A stretch of 64,000 nucleotides of DNA from Anaerosacchariphilus hominis (GCF_014290175.1 NZ_JACOOR010000002.1:434001-498000), one strand, 5' to 3'. Counted from the stretch's first letter, positions 26,057 to 34,183 are shown. Numbers and translations: made by a program. Notes: a model not told the origin generated them from the sequence alone.

Positions 26057-27396
26057 AGATCGTAATCAAGGGAGCCGGGGATCTGGCCACCGGCGTGGCC
26101 TGGGAGCTTTTCCGGGAGGGCCACCGGATTATCATGACAGAAATCGCCGTACCGCTGACGGTACGCCGCCAGGTAGCTTATTCCCGGGCGGTCTATGAGG
26201 GACGGGCGGAAGTAGAGGGCGTGACCGGCGTGCTGGCCGGATCGGCGGAGGAAGCCATAGCCCTCTCGGAACAGGGCGTCATCAGCGTGCTGGTGGATCC
26301 GGAAGCCCGGGTGCGAAAGATCTGGCAGCCGGAGGTGGTCATCGACGCCATCATGGCGAAGAAAAATATCGGAACAGCGCTTACGGACGCGCCGCTGGTG
26401 TTGGCCCTGGGGCCAGGCTTCCGGGCAAGGACAGACTGCCACGCGGTCATTGAGACCATGCGCGGCGAAAATCTGGGACGCCCGATCTATAAGGGCAGCG
26501 CCATTCCCAATACGGGTGTACCGGGCATGGTGGGAGGCTACGCCATGGAGCGCCTGATTAAGGCTCCCGGGGACGGCCGGATGGAGCCGGTGGCAGCCAT
26601 CGGAGACATCGTAGAGAAGGGCAGCGTCCTGGCCTATACAGGCGGGGAGCCGGTGTACGCGCAGATTGACGGCGTTATCCGGGGCATGCTGCAGGCAGGC
26701 GTGCCGGTAAAGAAGGGCATGAAAATCGGGGACGTGGATCCGAGAAAGGACGAAAGCCTGGTTCACCTCATTTCCGATAAATCCCATAAGATAGGACGGG
26801 GCTGCGCAGAGGCCATCCGGACGCTGGTAGGGCGGCAGTACGGTATCGTGGCGCTGGCAGCGGGGCTGTCCAGCCGGTACGGCGGAAATAAGCTTCTGGA
26901 GGAGCAGGTGGACGGGCGCCCTCTGTACGAAGTAACTTTGGATAAGCTGGGCGCTTTTTCAGACTGTACCCGTGTAATTGTGACCCGGTTTCCGGAAATA
27001 GCTGGGGCGGCCGGGGAGCGCGGCGTAAGGGCTGTGATAAATCAGGAGCCGGAGCGGGGGATCAGCCATTCCCTGCAGCTTGGACTTACGGAATGTCTTC
27101 GGCAGAATCCGGATCTGCGGGGCGTATTGTGTATGGTCTGCGACCAGCCCTATCTGGAACCGGCGACCATGGAAAGACTTCTGGAGGAGGGCTTTTCTTA
27201 TCCCGGGGCTATCGTCTGCGCCGGACACGGGGAGCGGCGGGGTAATCCGGTTCTCTGGGATCGAAGCTATTTCCCGGAGCTTCTGGAGCTGACCGGCGAT
27301 ACCGGAGGCCGTCAGGTGATAAAGCGGTATCCGGAAAGGGTGCGCCTGGTGGAATGTGGGGAAAAGGAACTCGCAGATGTGGATATCCGCGCGTAA
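26053..27396 (+). CDS. yqeB: YqeB fused to a MocA-like nucleotidyltransferase
   Basis: 447 residues in two parts. Residues 1-255 are YqeB-type: IKGAGDLATGVAWELFREGH, LGPGFRARTDCHAVIETMRG, YTGGEPVYAQIDG. Residues ~258-447 are a MobA/MocA-type transferase: GIVALAAGLSSRYGGNKLL (the nucleotide-binding start), AVINQEPERGISHSLQLG, MVCDQPYL and GERRGNPVLWD. MocA makes molybdopterin cytosine dinucleotide, so the fusion links Se maturation with MCD synthesis. I know the two as separate families; the fused form is read directly here. Confidence 0.9.
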   Translation: MKIVIKGAGDLATGVAWELFREGHRIIMTEIAVPLTVRRQVAYSRAVYEGRAEVEGVTGVLAGSAEEAIALSEQGVISVLVDPEARVRKIWQPEVVIDAIMAKKNIGTALTDAPLVLALGPGFRARTDCHAVIETMRGENLGRPIYKGSAIPNTGVPGMVGGYAMERLIKAPGDGRMEPVAAIGDIVEKGSVLAYTGGEPVYAQIDGVIRGMLQAGVPVKKGMKIGDVDPRKDESLVHLISDKSHKIGRGCAEAIRTLVGRQYGIVALAAGLSSRYGGNKLLEEQVDGRPLYEVTLDKLGAFSDCTRVIVTRFPEIAGAAGERGVRAVINQEPERGISHSLQLGLTECLRQNPDLRGVLCMVCDQPYLEPATMERLLEEGFSYPGAIVCAGHGERRGNPVLWDRSYFPELLELTGDTGGRQVIKRYPERVRLVECGEKELADVDIRA

Positions 27397-27409
27397 AGAA
27401 AGAAGGATT

Positions 27410-28444
27410 GTGGAAAACTTGCGTCATTTATATAGCATCTTACAGGAACAAAAGGATAAAAAGGAAAAACGGATTCTGACCGTCTTAAAGGGACCCCATG
27501 CTGGGGAAAAAGCCTTTTTTGCCGGAGACGGGCTTCTCTGGGAGAAAACCGGACAGGGCTTTTTCACAGAACACCGGGAGGAGGCCGGGGCAATCCGGGC
27601 CGAAGGACAGCAGGAGCTGGCAGGGGAGACGGTATTCTGCGACTGTCTGGGAGAAGCGAAGAAGCTGGTGATCTGCGGCGCGGGCCATGTGGGCGTGGCG
27701 CTGCTTCGTATGGCTCTCCTGCTGGGCTTTGATGTGACGGTTCTGGAGGACCGCCCGTACTTTGCGGACGGAGCCAGACGGGCCGGAGCGAAGCGGGTGA
27801 TCTGCGACAGCTTCGAACAGGGGCTGGACGCAGTGGACAGCGACGAGGATACGTATTTTGTCGTCATGACCCGGGGACACCGCTACGATCTCATTTGCCT
27901 GGAAAAGATTCTGGGGAAGAACTATGCCTATCTGGGTATGATGGGCAGCAGGGGCCGGTCGGCGCTTGTGAAAAAGAAGCTGCTGGAGCAGGGCTTTCCG
28001 GCAGGACAGGTGGAGGAACTTCACGCACCCATTGGACTGAGCATTCACGCGGAGACGCCGGAGGAAATCGCGGTCTCGATACTGGGAGAAATCATTTCCG
28101 TCAAAAACGGAGATAAGAAGAACAGCAGCTTCTCGGAGGAGCAGTTGGAGCTTCTCGGGGACGGGACGGACACACGGGCGAAGGTGCTGTGTACCATCGT
28201 AGCCCGCCGGGGCTCGGCGCCAAGAAGTGTCGGTACCAAAATGCTGGTGCTGGAGGACGGCACCGTATCCGGAACCATCGGCGGCGGCTGTGTGGAAGCG
28301 GGCGTGAAGGAAAAAGCCCGCTGGCTTATGCAGGATAAGGAAAAGCGGCAGGAGCTGATTCCTGTGAGCATGACAGCCTGCGACGCGGAGGAAGAGGGCA
28401 TGGTCTGCGGCGGTGTCATAGAGGTGCTGCTGGAGAAATGCTGA
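27410..28444 (+). CDS. xdhC: XdhC-family maturation factor with swapped domain order
   Basis: 344 residues from GTG 27410, which has GAAGGA upstream and lies 13 bases after yqeB; a GTG at 27356 is open but lies inside yqeB. XdhC proteins bind Mo cofactor and promote its sulfuration or selenation before insertion. The Rossmann-like domain comes first (LVICGAGHVGVALLRMALLL, ~80-200; MGSRGRSALVKKKL), and the CoxI-like domain last (RGSAPRSVGTKMLV, GTIGGGCVEAGV, ~250-344). The usual order is the reverse. It ends the operon; no T-rich terminator is obvious before the next gene. Confidence 0.88.
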   Translation: MENLRHLYSILQEQKDKKEKRILTVLKGPHAGEKAFFAGDGLLWEKTGQGFFTEHREEAGAIRAEGQQELAGETVFCDCLGEAKKLVICGAGHVGVALLRMALLLGFDVTVLEDRPYFADGARRAGAKRVICDSFEQGLDAVDSDEDTYFVVMTRGHRYDLICLEKILGKNYAYLGMMGSRGRSALVKKKLLEQGFPAGQVEELHAPIGLSIHAETPEEIAVSILGEIISVKNGDKKNSSFSEEQLELLGDGTDTRAKVLCTIVARRGSAPRSVGTKMLVLEDGTVSGTIGGGCVEAGVKEKARWLMQDKEKRQELIPVSMTACDAEEEGMVCGGVIEVLLEKC

Positions 28445-28511
28445 AAGAATTTTAAAATGATACAAGCCGGATACATTCCTCACCTATACTGAGCTTCAAG
28501 AGGTGAGGAAC

Positions 28512-29342
28512 ATGCAGCGTGAGCATGTATATGAGAGACCGGGGCGTTCCGAATCCCGCCGTCGCCGCCGGCAGAGGCAGTTTTATCGGATTCTTGCAGC
28601 CATCTGGCTGATGGCCTTTGTGCTGGGATTGCTTTGCGGGAAGCTTGTATTTGAGAAAGAGACGGGTCTGCTGGCGAGAGCCGGAGCGGAACCGGCGGCA
28701 GAAGAATCCGAAAATGACAGGACGCAGACGGCTGAGTACGACAATGGGACAATCGATAACCCGGACGGGGAAGAAAGCGCCGGGGACTGGAAGCTGACCC
28801 TGGTCAACGCCACGCATCCCATGGCGGAGGGCTATCGTCCCCGGGTGTCGGAAATCGAGAATAATTACTATTTTGACAGCCGGGCGGTGGGAGAGCTGCA
28901 GCAGATGCTGGCAGACGGAAGGAAGCAGGGATTGGACTTCTGGATCTGCTCGGCCTACCGGACCATGGAGAAGCAGACGGACCTTTACAACAATAAGGTG
29001 AGCCGTCTGCAGGCCGAGGGCTTAAGCTATGAGGAAGCCTATCGTCAGGCGGGAACCGTTGTGGCCTACCCCGGAACCAGCGAGCATAACCTGGGACTGG
29101 CGGCAGATATTGTGGCAAAGGATTATCAGCTTCTGGACGATAAGCAGGCAGAGACGCCGGAGGCTAAATGGCTCGAGGAAAACTGCTGGCGCTACGGCTT
29201 TATCCTGCGCTATCCCACGGATAAGACCGGGGAAACAGGGATTATCTTCGAACCCTGGCATTACCGCTATGTGGGGAAAGAGGCCGCCAGGGAAATCATG
29301 GAGCAGGGAATCTGCCTGGAGGAGTATCTGGGCATGAAATAA
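28512..29342 (+). CDS. D-alanyl-D-alanine carboxypeptidase (VanY/M15 family), membrane-anchored
   Basis: 276 residues from the ATG at 28512; GTG 28503 is an alternative but lacks an RBS. Basic N-terminus, one membrane span (about 25-46), acidic linker, then a M15B peptidase: CSAYRTMEKQTDLYNN, zinc ligands in GTSEHNLGLAADIV and FEPWHYRYV. It trims the terminal D-Ala of peptidoglycan stem peptides outside the membrane. No vanHAX-type genes are near, so a housekeeping wall role is more likely than resistance. Confidence 0.9.
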   Translation: MQREHVYERPGRSESRRRRRQRQFYRILAAIWLMAFVLGLLCGKLVFEKETGLLARAGAEPAAEESENDRTQTAEYDNGTIDNPDGEESAGDWKLTLVNATHPMAEGYRPRVSEIENNYYFDSRAVGELQQMLADGRKQGLDFWICSAYRTMEKQTDLYNNKVSRLQAEGLSYEEAYRQAGTVVAYPGTSEHNLGLAADIVAKDYQLLDDKQAETPEAKWLEENCWRYGFILRYPTDKTGETGIIFEPWHYRYVGKEAAREIMEQGICLEEYLGMK

Positions 29343-29357
29343 GAGGGAGCAGAACAC

Positions 29358-30005
29358 ATGAACCGAATCAATTATCAGAAGGAACTGGATAAAGTTATCA
29401 ATCGCCTGGAACAGCAGGGCCGGGTGCCCCGTCTTCTGCTCCACAGCTGCTGCGCGCCCTGCAGCAGCTACGTGCTGGAATACCTGTCCCGGTATTTTGA
29501 AATCACCGTCTTTTATTACAATCCGAACATCTATCCGCCGGAGGAATTCGGAATGCGTGTGGAGGAGCAGAAGCGCCTGATTGCCCAGCTTCCCGCAGAG
29601 CATCCCATCTCCTTCCTGGACGGGCCTTACGAGCCGGAGCGCTTCTATGAGATGGCCCGGGGACTGGAGCAGGTTCCCGAGGGAGGGGAGCGCTGCTTTA
29701 AGTGCTACCGTCTGCGTCTTACAGAAACTGCGGAGATGGCCCGCGCCGGAAAATACGATTACTTTACCACGACCCTGTCCATCAGCCCCTTAAAGAACGC
29801 GGAGAAGCTCAATGAGATCGGCGGTCAGCTGGCGAAAGACTATGGCGTGGACTATCTCTACAGCGATTTCAAAAAACGGAACGGTTACAAGCGCTCCACA
29901 GAGCTGTCCAGGGAATACGGTCTCTACCGGCAGGATTACTGCGGCTGTGTGTTCTCCATGCGGGAGCGCCGCACGCAGCAGAAGGCCGCCGTAAAAGAAA
30001 TTTAA
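29358..30005 (+). CDS. queH: Epoxyqueuosine reductase QueH
   Basis: 215 residues. Motifs of the QueH (DUF208) family: LLHSCCAPCSSYV with the adjacent Cys pair, FYYNPNIYPPEE, GERCFKCYRLRL and QDYCGCVFS. These cysteines hold an iron-sulfur cluster plus a second metal. QueH reduces epoxyqueuosine to queuosine in tRNA, replacing QueG. It may be co-transcribed with the carboxypeptidase (15-base gap), although the functions are unrelated. Confidence 0.93.
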   Translation: MNRINYQKELDKVINRLEQQGRVPRLLLHSCCAPCSSYVLEYLSRYFEITVFYYNPNIYPPEEFGMRVEEQKRLIAQLPAEHPISFLDGPYEPERFYEMARGLEQVPEGGERCFKCYRLRLTETAEMARAGKYDYFTTTLSISPLKNAEKLNEIGGQLAKDYGVDYLYSDFKKRNGYKRSTELSREYGLYRQDYCGCVFSMRERRTQQKAAVKEI

Positions 30006-30070
30006 AACTATATGAAATGTGGAAAAAAACAGAATAGTTTTCAAAATATGAAAAAATATGAAAAAGAAGG

Positions 30071-30099
30071 TTGACAAATAGAGAAACATCCCGTATAAT
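30071..30099 (+). promoter_or_regulatory. Consensus promoter of tRNA-Gly
   Basis: TTGACA (30071-30076), 17-base spacer, TATAAT (30094-30099): a perfect consensus, as expected for a stable RNA gene. Confidence 0.88.
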
Positions 30100-30137
30100 A
30101 TGTTTTGTTGCTGCTTCAGTAAGAAGCAAACACAAAT

Positions 30138-30210
30138 GCGATAGTGGCGTAGTTGGTAACGCGCGACCTTGCCAAGGTCGAGACCGCGGGTTCGAGCCCC
30201 GTCTATCGCT
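30138..30210 (+). tRNA. tRNA-Gly (anticodon GCC)
   Basis: 73 bases. Acceptor GCGATAG pairs with CTATCGC, discriminator T. D arm GCGT/ACGC with AGTTGGTA; anticodon arm CGACC-TTGCCAA-GGTCG giving GCC; T arm GCGGG-TTCGAGC-CCCGT. The CCA end is not encoded. Confidence 0.96.
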
Positions 30211-30217
30211 CGTCTGG

Positions 30218-30251
30218 AAAAGGAATTCTGAGAGATCAGAGTTCCTTTTTT
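30218..30251 (+). terminator. Terminator of tRNA-Gly
   Basis: AAAAGGAATTCTGA pairs with TCAGAGTTCCTTTT (one G-T pair, GAGA loop), followed by more T. Its T-run is also the start of the first stem of the repeat element at 30248, so the two structures are mutually exclusive at the edge. Confidence 0.8.
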
Positions 30252-30393
30252 ATATAATAGGAAATTCCGATAGAATTCCCTATTATATAAAAGCAAGCAG
30301 AGCTTGCAAAGATGCGCACTCGGCGCAGTGGTAGATGGTTGCCAAGGCAACCGCGCCTCGGCGCGAGAATGTGCCAACGGCACATTCTTTTTT
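30248..30393 (+). repeat. Structured multi-hairpin repeat element, copy A
   Basis: 146 bases folding as six consecutive hairpins: (1) arms 30248-30267 and 30273-30292, loop CGATA; (2) GCAAGC/GCTTGC; (3) TGCGC-ACTCG-GCGCA; (4) GGTTGC-CAAG-GCAACC; (5) CGCGC-CTCG-GCGCG; (6) GAATGTGCC-AAC-GGCACATTC followed by T6. Bases 30301-30393 are identical to the reverse complement of copy B at 35934-36077. The outer part of hairpin 1 differs at three base pairs, all compensatory. No long open frame explains it. It may be a small RNA, a compound terminator or a mobile intergenic repeat. Confidence 0.85.
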
Positions 30394-30436
30394 CCTCGTG
30401 TTTCTGATTCCCAAATAGAAATGCTTCCGTTGAAAC

Positions 30437-30468
30437 CGGGGCACTCCAGGAAAATTCTGCCCCGTTTT
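30437..30468 (+). terminator. Weak hairpin upstream of TetR gene
   Basis: CGGGGCA (30437-30443) pairs with TGCCCCG (30458-30464) followed by TTTTG. Possible terminator or leader remnant; the T-tract is short. Confidence 0.35.
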
Positions 30469-30490
30469 GCTCCGGACCTCGGGCGGGATG

Positions 30491-30519
30491 TTGACATCAG
30501 TTCCGGTTTTCTGTAAAAT
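30491..30519 (+). promoter_or_regulatory. Promoter of the TetR/alcohol dehydrogenase operon
   Basis: TTGACA (30491-30496), 17-base spacer, TAAAAT (30514-30519). Transcription would begin near 30526, about 46 bases before the start codon. Confidence 0.7.
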
Positions 30520-30571
30520 GAAAAGACAATGATAGTCGGGAATAAAATTTGACTGAATAAAGGGATTGTAT

Positions 30572-31267
30572 ATGAGAAAGAAAGAGAACAGGGAGTACGC
30601 CCGGGATCGTAGAGAAGAGCGGAAGGACGAAAAAAGAGAAAAGATATTGAACACCGCCTTCCGGGTCTTTGTGGAGAGAAAGATCGAGGCGGTGAGCATG
30701 GGAGAGATCGCCGAAGCGGCAGGGATCGGCAGGGCCACTCTGTTCCGGTATTATCCCAATAAGCTGGAGCTGGTGATTGCGGTCTGTACCAAGATATGGA
30801 AGGATTATTTAGACCGGCTGGATCAGAGCAGACCCATCAGCAGCATAGGGGAGATCCCGGCGGTGGGACGACTGATTTTCACTTTGGACAGTTATATTGA
30901 GTTGTATCAGAATCATAAGGAGCTGCTTTGCTATAATGATAACTTCAACCATTATGTGAGCCATGTGAGCTGTGAGGAGGCTCAGCTGGAGAAATTCCAC
31001 AAGGCTCTGTATTCTGTGGACACCAGACTGCACATGATGTATGAGAAAGCCAAACAGGACGGATCTTTCCGGACGGATATCCCGGAGGAAGAGTTCATGC
31101 GCTCCACGGTGCATGCCATGATGACCGTCTGCGCCTACTATGCGGGCGGATTTATCTGGGGCTCCGAGGCGAATCGGGACTACACGCCGGAGCTGCTGCG
31201 GATGAAGGAAATGATCCTGGATTATGTGAAAACTGAAAATGGGAGCGAAAAAAGAGAAAAGTCATAA
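30572..31267 (+). CDS. TetR/AcrR-family regulator
   Basis: 231 residues from ATG 30572 with AAAGGG upstream. The first 25 residues are highly charged (Arg/Glu/Lys); the helix-turn-helix follows (ILNTAFRVFVERK, VSMGEIAEAAGIGRATLFRY, YPNKLELV). The C-terminal ligand-binding domain is unassigned. The alcohol dehydrogenase gene starts 13 bases later, so it probably regulates its own operon. Confidence 0.88.
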   Translation: MRKKENREYARDRREERKDEKREKILNTAFRVFVERKIEAVSMGEIAEAAGIGRATLFRYYPNKLELVIAVCTKIWKDYLDRLDQSRPISSIGEIPAVGRLIFTLDSYIELYQNHKELLCYNDNFNHYVSHVSCEEAQLEKFHKALYSVDTRLHMMYEKAKQDGSFRTDIPEEEFMRSTVHAMMTVCAYYAGGFIWGSEANRDYTPELLRMKEMILDYVKTENGSEKREKS

Positions 31268-31280
31268 AGGAGAGAATAAC

Positions 31281-32300
31281 ATGAAAGCTGCGTATCTGAA
31301 AGCGAAAAATCAATTTGAAATCCGTCAGGTGGAGGTACGGGAGCCGGAGGCCGGAGAAGTGCTTGTGGGGGTAAAGGCCTGCGGATTCTGTGGACACGAC
31401 AAGATTCTGGCGGGCTATGCCGGAGAAGAATGGCAGCCCTTTGGGCATGAATTTGCCGGCGTGGTAGAAAAAGTCGGACATGGCGTAAAAAATGTAAAAG
31501 TAGGAGACCGGGTGGTAGTGGAAACTTCCATCTTTGATCCCATTTCTGATTACGCGCGGAACGGACGCCCGGAACTGGATACCAAGGGTCCCAACTATAT
31601 GACCATGGAGCATACGGGAATGGGCTTCGCGGAGAAAACCATTGTTCCGGCGATTCTCTGCGTGCCTTTTACGGATTTGGAGGATCGGGAGGCCTGCTTC
31701 CTGGAGCCCATGGGCGTGGCGGCAGACCTGATTCTGACTGCGGATATCCATCTGGGACAGGACGTATTGCTGATGGGCTGCGGAGCCATCGGCCTGATGG
31801 CCCTGCAGATGGCGAAGGCATCCGGCGCAAGAAATATCTATGTGGCAGAGCATAAGGCAAATCAGAAAAAGATAGAGCTGGCAAAACAATTCGGAGCCAC
31901 CGATGTAATTCTCACCGATGAGATGGAGTTGACGGATTATCCGTTCCCCCGGGGAAGTGTAGACCGGGTGCTGGTTACCACACCGCCCGTCACCATAGCC
32001 GAAGCGGTAAAGGTGGCAAACGTGGGAGGTATTGTGGCGTTCCTGGGCATCAGCTACGGCCCAGGCGCCATGGTGACCTTTGATTCCAATATTGTACATT
32101 TGAACAAGCTGCAGATCCGGGGCTCCAACGCGATTCCGGCTCTCTACTTCCCCCATTGCCTGGATTTGGTGAAGGCGGGAATCGTAGATGTAAAACCGCT
32201 CATTACCCATACCTTCCCGCTGGAAAAGGCGCCGGAGGGTATCATGGAATTTCTGACGGATAAAGCGCATGCGGTGAAAGCGGTTATGCTGAACGAATAA
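31281..32300 (+). CDS. Zinc-type alcohol/polyol dehydrogenase (MDR superfamily)
   Basis: 339 residues from ATG 31281 with AAGGAGAG upstream. GroES-like domain with catalytic ligands in KACGFCGHDK and FGHEFAG; NAD-binding Rossmann domain with LLMGCGAIGLMALQMA. It resembles sorbitol, threonine or 2,3-butanediol dehydrogenases; the substrate is unknown. The usual structural-zinc cysteine quartet is absent: the corresponding stretch (about 80-115) contains none. It is the second gene behind TetR, ending at a shared bidirectional terminator. Confidence 0.85.
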   Translation: MKAAYLKAKNQFEIRQVEVREPEAGEVLVGVKACGFCGHDKILAGYAGEEWQPFGHEFAGVVEKVGHGVKNVKVGDRVVVETSIFDPISDYARNGRPELDTKGPNYMTMEHTGMGFAEKTIVPAILCVPFTDLEDREACFLEPMGVAADLILTADIHLGQDVLLMGCGAIGLMALQMAKASGARNIYVAEHKANQKKIELAKQFGATDVILTDEMELTDYPFPRGSVDRVLVTTPPVTIAEAVKVANVGGIVAFLGISYGPGAMVTFDSNIVHLNKLQIRGSNAIPALYFPHCLDLVKAGIVDVKPLITHTFPLEKAPEGIMEFLTDKAHAVKAVMLNE

Positions 32301-32323
32301 GAAAGTTGTTGAAAAAATAATAC

Positions 32324-32365
32324 GGGCAGATTTCCATATTCTATCTGAATTTTGGAAATCTGCCC
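32324..32365. terminator. Bidirectional terminator between convergent operons
   Basis: GGGCAGATTTCCA (32324-32336) pairs perfectly with 32353-32365. On the minus strand a T-rich tail (GTATTATTTTTTC) follows, ending the DUF917 operon; on the plus strand the T-tract is weaker. Confidence 0.75.
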
Positions 32366-32394
32366 CTATTGATTTGGAAAATGGAAATTATTTA

Positions 32395-33477
32395 CTATAC
32401 AAACAAGCCATCATTGCATGCGACCATGTCCTTGTGAAGGAGATCCTCCACTTCCTGGAACAGCTCTCTCTGGTGCATGCCTGCGCCCAGAATCAGCTTC
32501 TCCTTGGGAATCACGATGGCGTAGGCGTCCATGCCGTCCTTTGCCTCGGCTGTGGAGATGGCCTCGCCGGTGGCTGCGTCCAGAGTGCAGATGAGATCCG
32601 GGAAAGTAGCGACCCGCTGGCCGTTCTGCTCTGCCAGCATGTACTCATTCCAGAAGGTGAAACTTACGCTGCCCTCTTCGCCGGTCACATCCAGATGGCC
32701 GATGTCATAGCCGCCGTCCATCTTCAGATCGTAGTTTGCGATTTTACCCTTAGCCAGAATCTTTGCGTCGTAGTTTTTCTCCAGGAAAGCTACGAACTCC
32801 GTGCCGTTCTTGCACTGGCTGAAGGCCTTTCCGATATCCAGAGCCTGGGAAATGGCGCCCACAGCCGCGTTCTTTGCCAGATACTCGGCGGTCACCGGGT
32901 TACGCAGCACGCCTACCATACCGCCGTCAGCCACCGCACTCTGGCGGATCACATGGGAGGTGGAGTTCAGGGCTCCCTTTGCTACGGTTTCCACGTAGCG
33001 GGCGCCCACGCCGCCGCAGCTGGACTGGGTGGTCTGGTAATCAGGCAGCAGATTCAGTCCGATGCTTCCCATGGTTCCGGTGGGATGAGCGCGGCCGTTA
33101 CTGGGTGCGTCCACCAGGGGAATGCCGGTGAGAGCGGAGATGACCCAGCCGTTGGCAGTGGAAATGGCTCCGTTTTCGCAGGAGGTAAAGCCTGCGATCT
33201 TCTTGCCGTAGTTCAGTTCAAAGTTTTTCAGAGCAGTCATCCAGTGCTCTGCGGTCAGGTGTACGTCCTTTGCGGAGGGCGCGCCCAGGGTGGAGACATT
33301 CACTACCACATCGTCGGGCTTCAGTTCGCTGACGTCCAACATGGTAAGCTTATCGGTGTGCTTGAAGGTCTCTTCCAGAGCTTCTCTTCCGGCTGTAAGG
33401 GTACCGCCTCCGCCGCCTCCCAGAAGAAGGCCGCCCATCAGGGCCTGTTCACACAATTCTTTTGTCAGATAAATCAT
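32395..33477 (-). CDS. DUF917-family protein (S-methyl-thiohydantoin desulfurase-like)
   Basis: 360 residues, RBS AAAGGG. The glycine-rich start GGLLLGGGGGGTLTAGR, the stretch SCENGAISTANGWVIS, VDAPSNGRAHPTG and MGSIGLNLL match DUF917 (PF06032), renamed for an S-methyl-thiohydantoin desulfurase. Family members also include hydantoinase-associated proteins. It is the last gene of a minus-strand set with AroM-like, racemase-like and aminopeptidase proteins, suggesting catabolism of a cyclic or modified amino-acid compound. The exact reaction is not established for this member. Confidence 0.8.
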   Translation of the reverse strand: MIYLTKELCEQALMGGLLLGGGGGGTLTAGREALEETFKHTDKLTMLDVSELKPDDVVVNVSTLGAPSAKDVHLTAEHWMTALKNFELNYGKKIAGFTSCENGAISTANGWVISALTGIPLVDAPSNGRAHPTGTMGSIGLNLLPDYQTTQSSCGGVGARYVETVAKGALNSTSHVIRQSAVADGGMVGVLRNPVTAEYLAKNAAVGAISQALDIGKAFSQCKNGTEFVAFLEKNYDAKILAKGKIANYDLKMDGGYDIGHLDVTGEEGSVSFTFWNEYMLAEQNGQRVATFPDLICTLDAATGEAISTAEAKDGMDAYAIVIPKEKLILGAGMHQRELFQEVEDLLHKDMVACNDGLFV

Positions 33478-33504
33478 AGTTGTTCCCTTTCTGTGGATGT
33501 CGTT

Positions 33505-34161
33505 CTATTTGCGGATAGATTCGAAGAAGGCAAAGGTACCTTCCGCCAGTACCGGGTCGATGACCGGAAGTCCCACTTCCTGCTCCAGAAGCTTTGCGAT
33601 GCCGATGGTGGTAAGACCGGTGCAGCCCAGGGCGATGACGTCCGCGCCCATATCCTTGATTTTCCGTGCGCAGGCTACGCAGTTCTTCCGGCCTTCGTCG
33701 GTCATCAGATCCAGCGTGCTGTTTACGCCCTCCGGTTTCTCCACAGCTACCAGACGGTCTTTGGGCAGTTTGCGGTAAGCTCTCGGCGCGTAGTCGGTAA
33801 TACCCAGGAGACCGATTTTCTCACCGTATTTGCCTGCCAGGGCAACGGTGGTTTCGCCGCCGCCGGTTACGGACATATGAGGAAGAGCCTCGCGGATCTC
33901 TGCTACGCCCGGATCATCGGCGCAGCTCACAATAATCATATCCTTGTCCTGGAAGGTTTTTGCCAGCTCTACAATTTTCGGAACGGCAATCAGCTCCAGC
34001 TCATGGCTGTGGATGCCCTCCCACTGGTCCGGGATACAGCGGCTTTCTATCTGGATGCCCGGAAAATGGTCCATGATAATCTGGCCGTGCATATCTACGA
34101 AATGCGGATCGTCAGAGGTCAGCACACGGATCAGGCCGACCTGAAATGGTTTCTTTTCCAT
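33505..34161 (-). CDS. Aspartate/glutamate/hydantoin racemase-family protein
   Basis: 218 residues from ATG 34161 with GAGGTGA upstream; an open ATG at 34203 lies in the preceding gene. Two catalytic-type cysteines are present: Cys80 in MIIVSCADDPG and Cys180 in VIALGCTGLTT, the two-base pair that this cofactor-free racemase superfamily uses. Substrates in the family include Asp, Glu, hydantoins and allantoin. With DUF917 next to it, hydantoin-type chemistry is a reasonable but unproven guess. 22 bases from the aminopeptidase gene. Confidence 0.85.
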   Translation of the reverse strand: MEKKPFQVGLIRVLTSDDPHFVDMHGQIIMDHFPGIQIESRCIPDQWEGIHSHELELIAVPKIVELAKTFQDKDMIIVSCADDPGVAEIREALPHMSVTGGGETTVALAGKYGEKIGLLGITDYAPRAYRKLPKDRLVAVEKPEGVNSTLDLMTDEGRKNCVACARKIKDMGADVIALGCTGLTTIGIAKLLEQEVGLPVIDPVLAEGTFAFFESIRK

Positions 34162-34183
34162 ACGAATCACCTCATTGTCTTTC

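Noticed and set aside
30248..30393. T-box riboswitch
   Set aside because: The T-box sequence and a specifier loop/antiterminator arrangement are missing, and the downstream gene is a TetR regulator rather than a glycine or tRNA-synthetase gene.
30283..30738. Open frames crossing the structured repeat copies (also 29790-30497, 35884-36147)
   Set aside because: They translate the hairpin repeat in arbitrary frames and appear in both copies only because the DNA is repeated.
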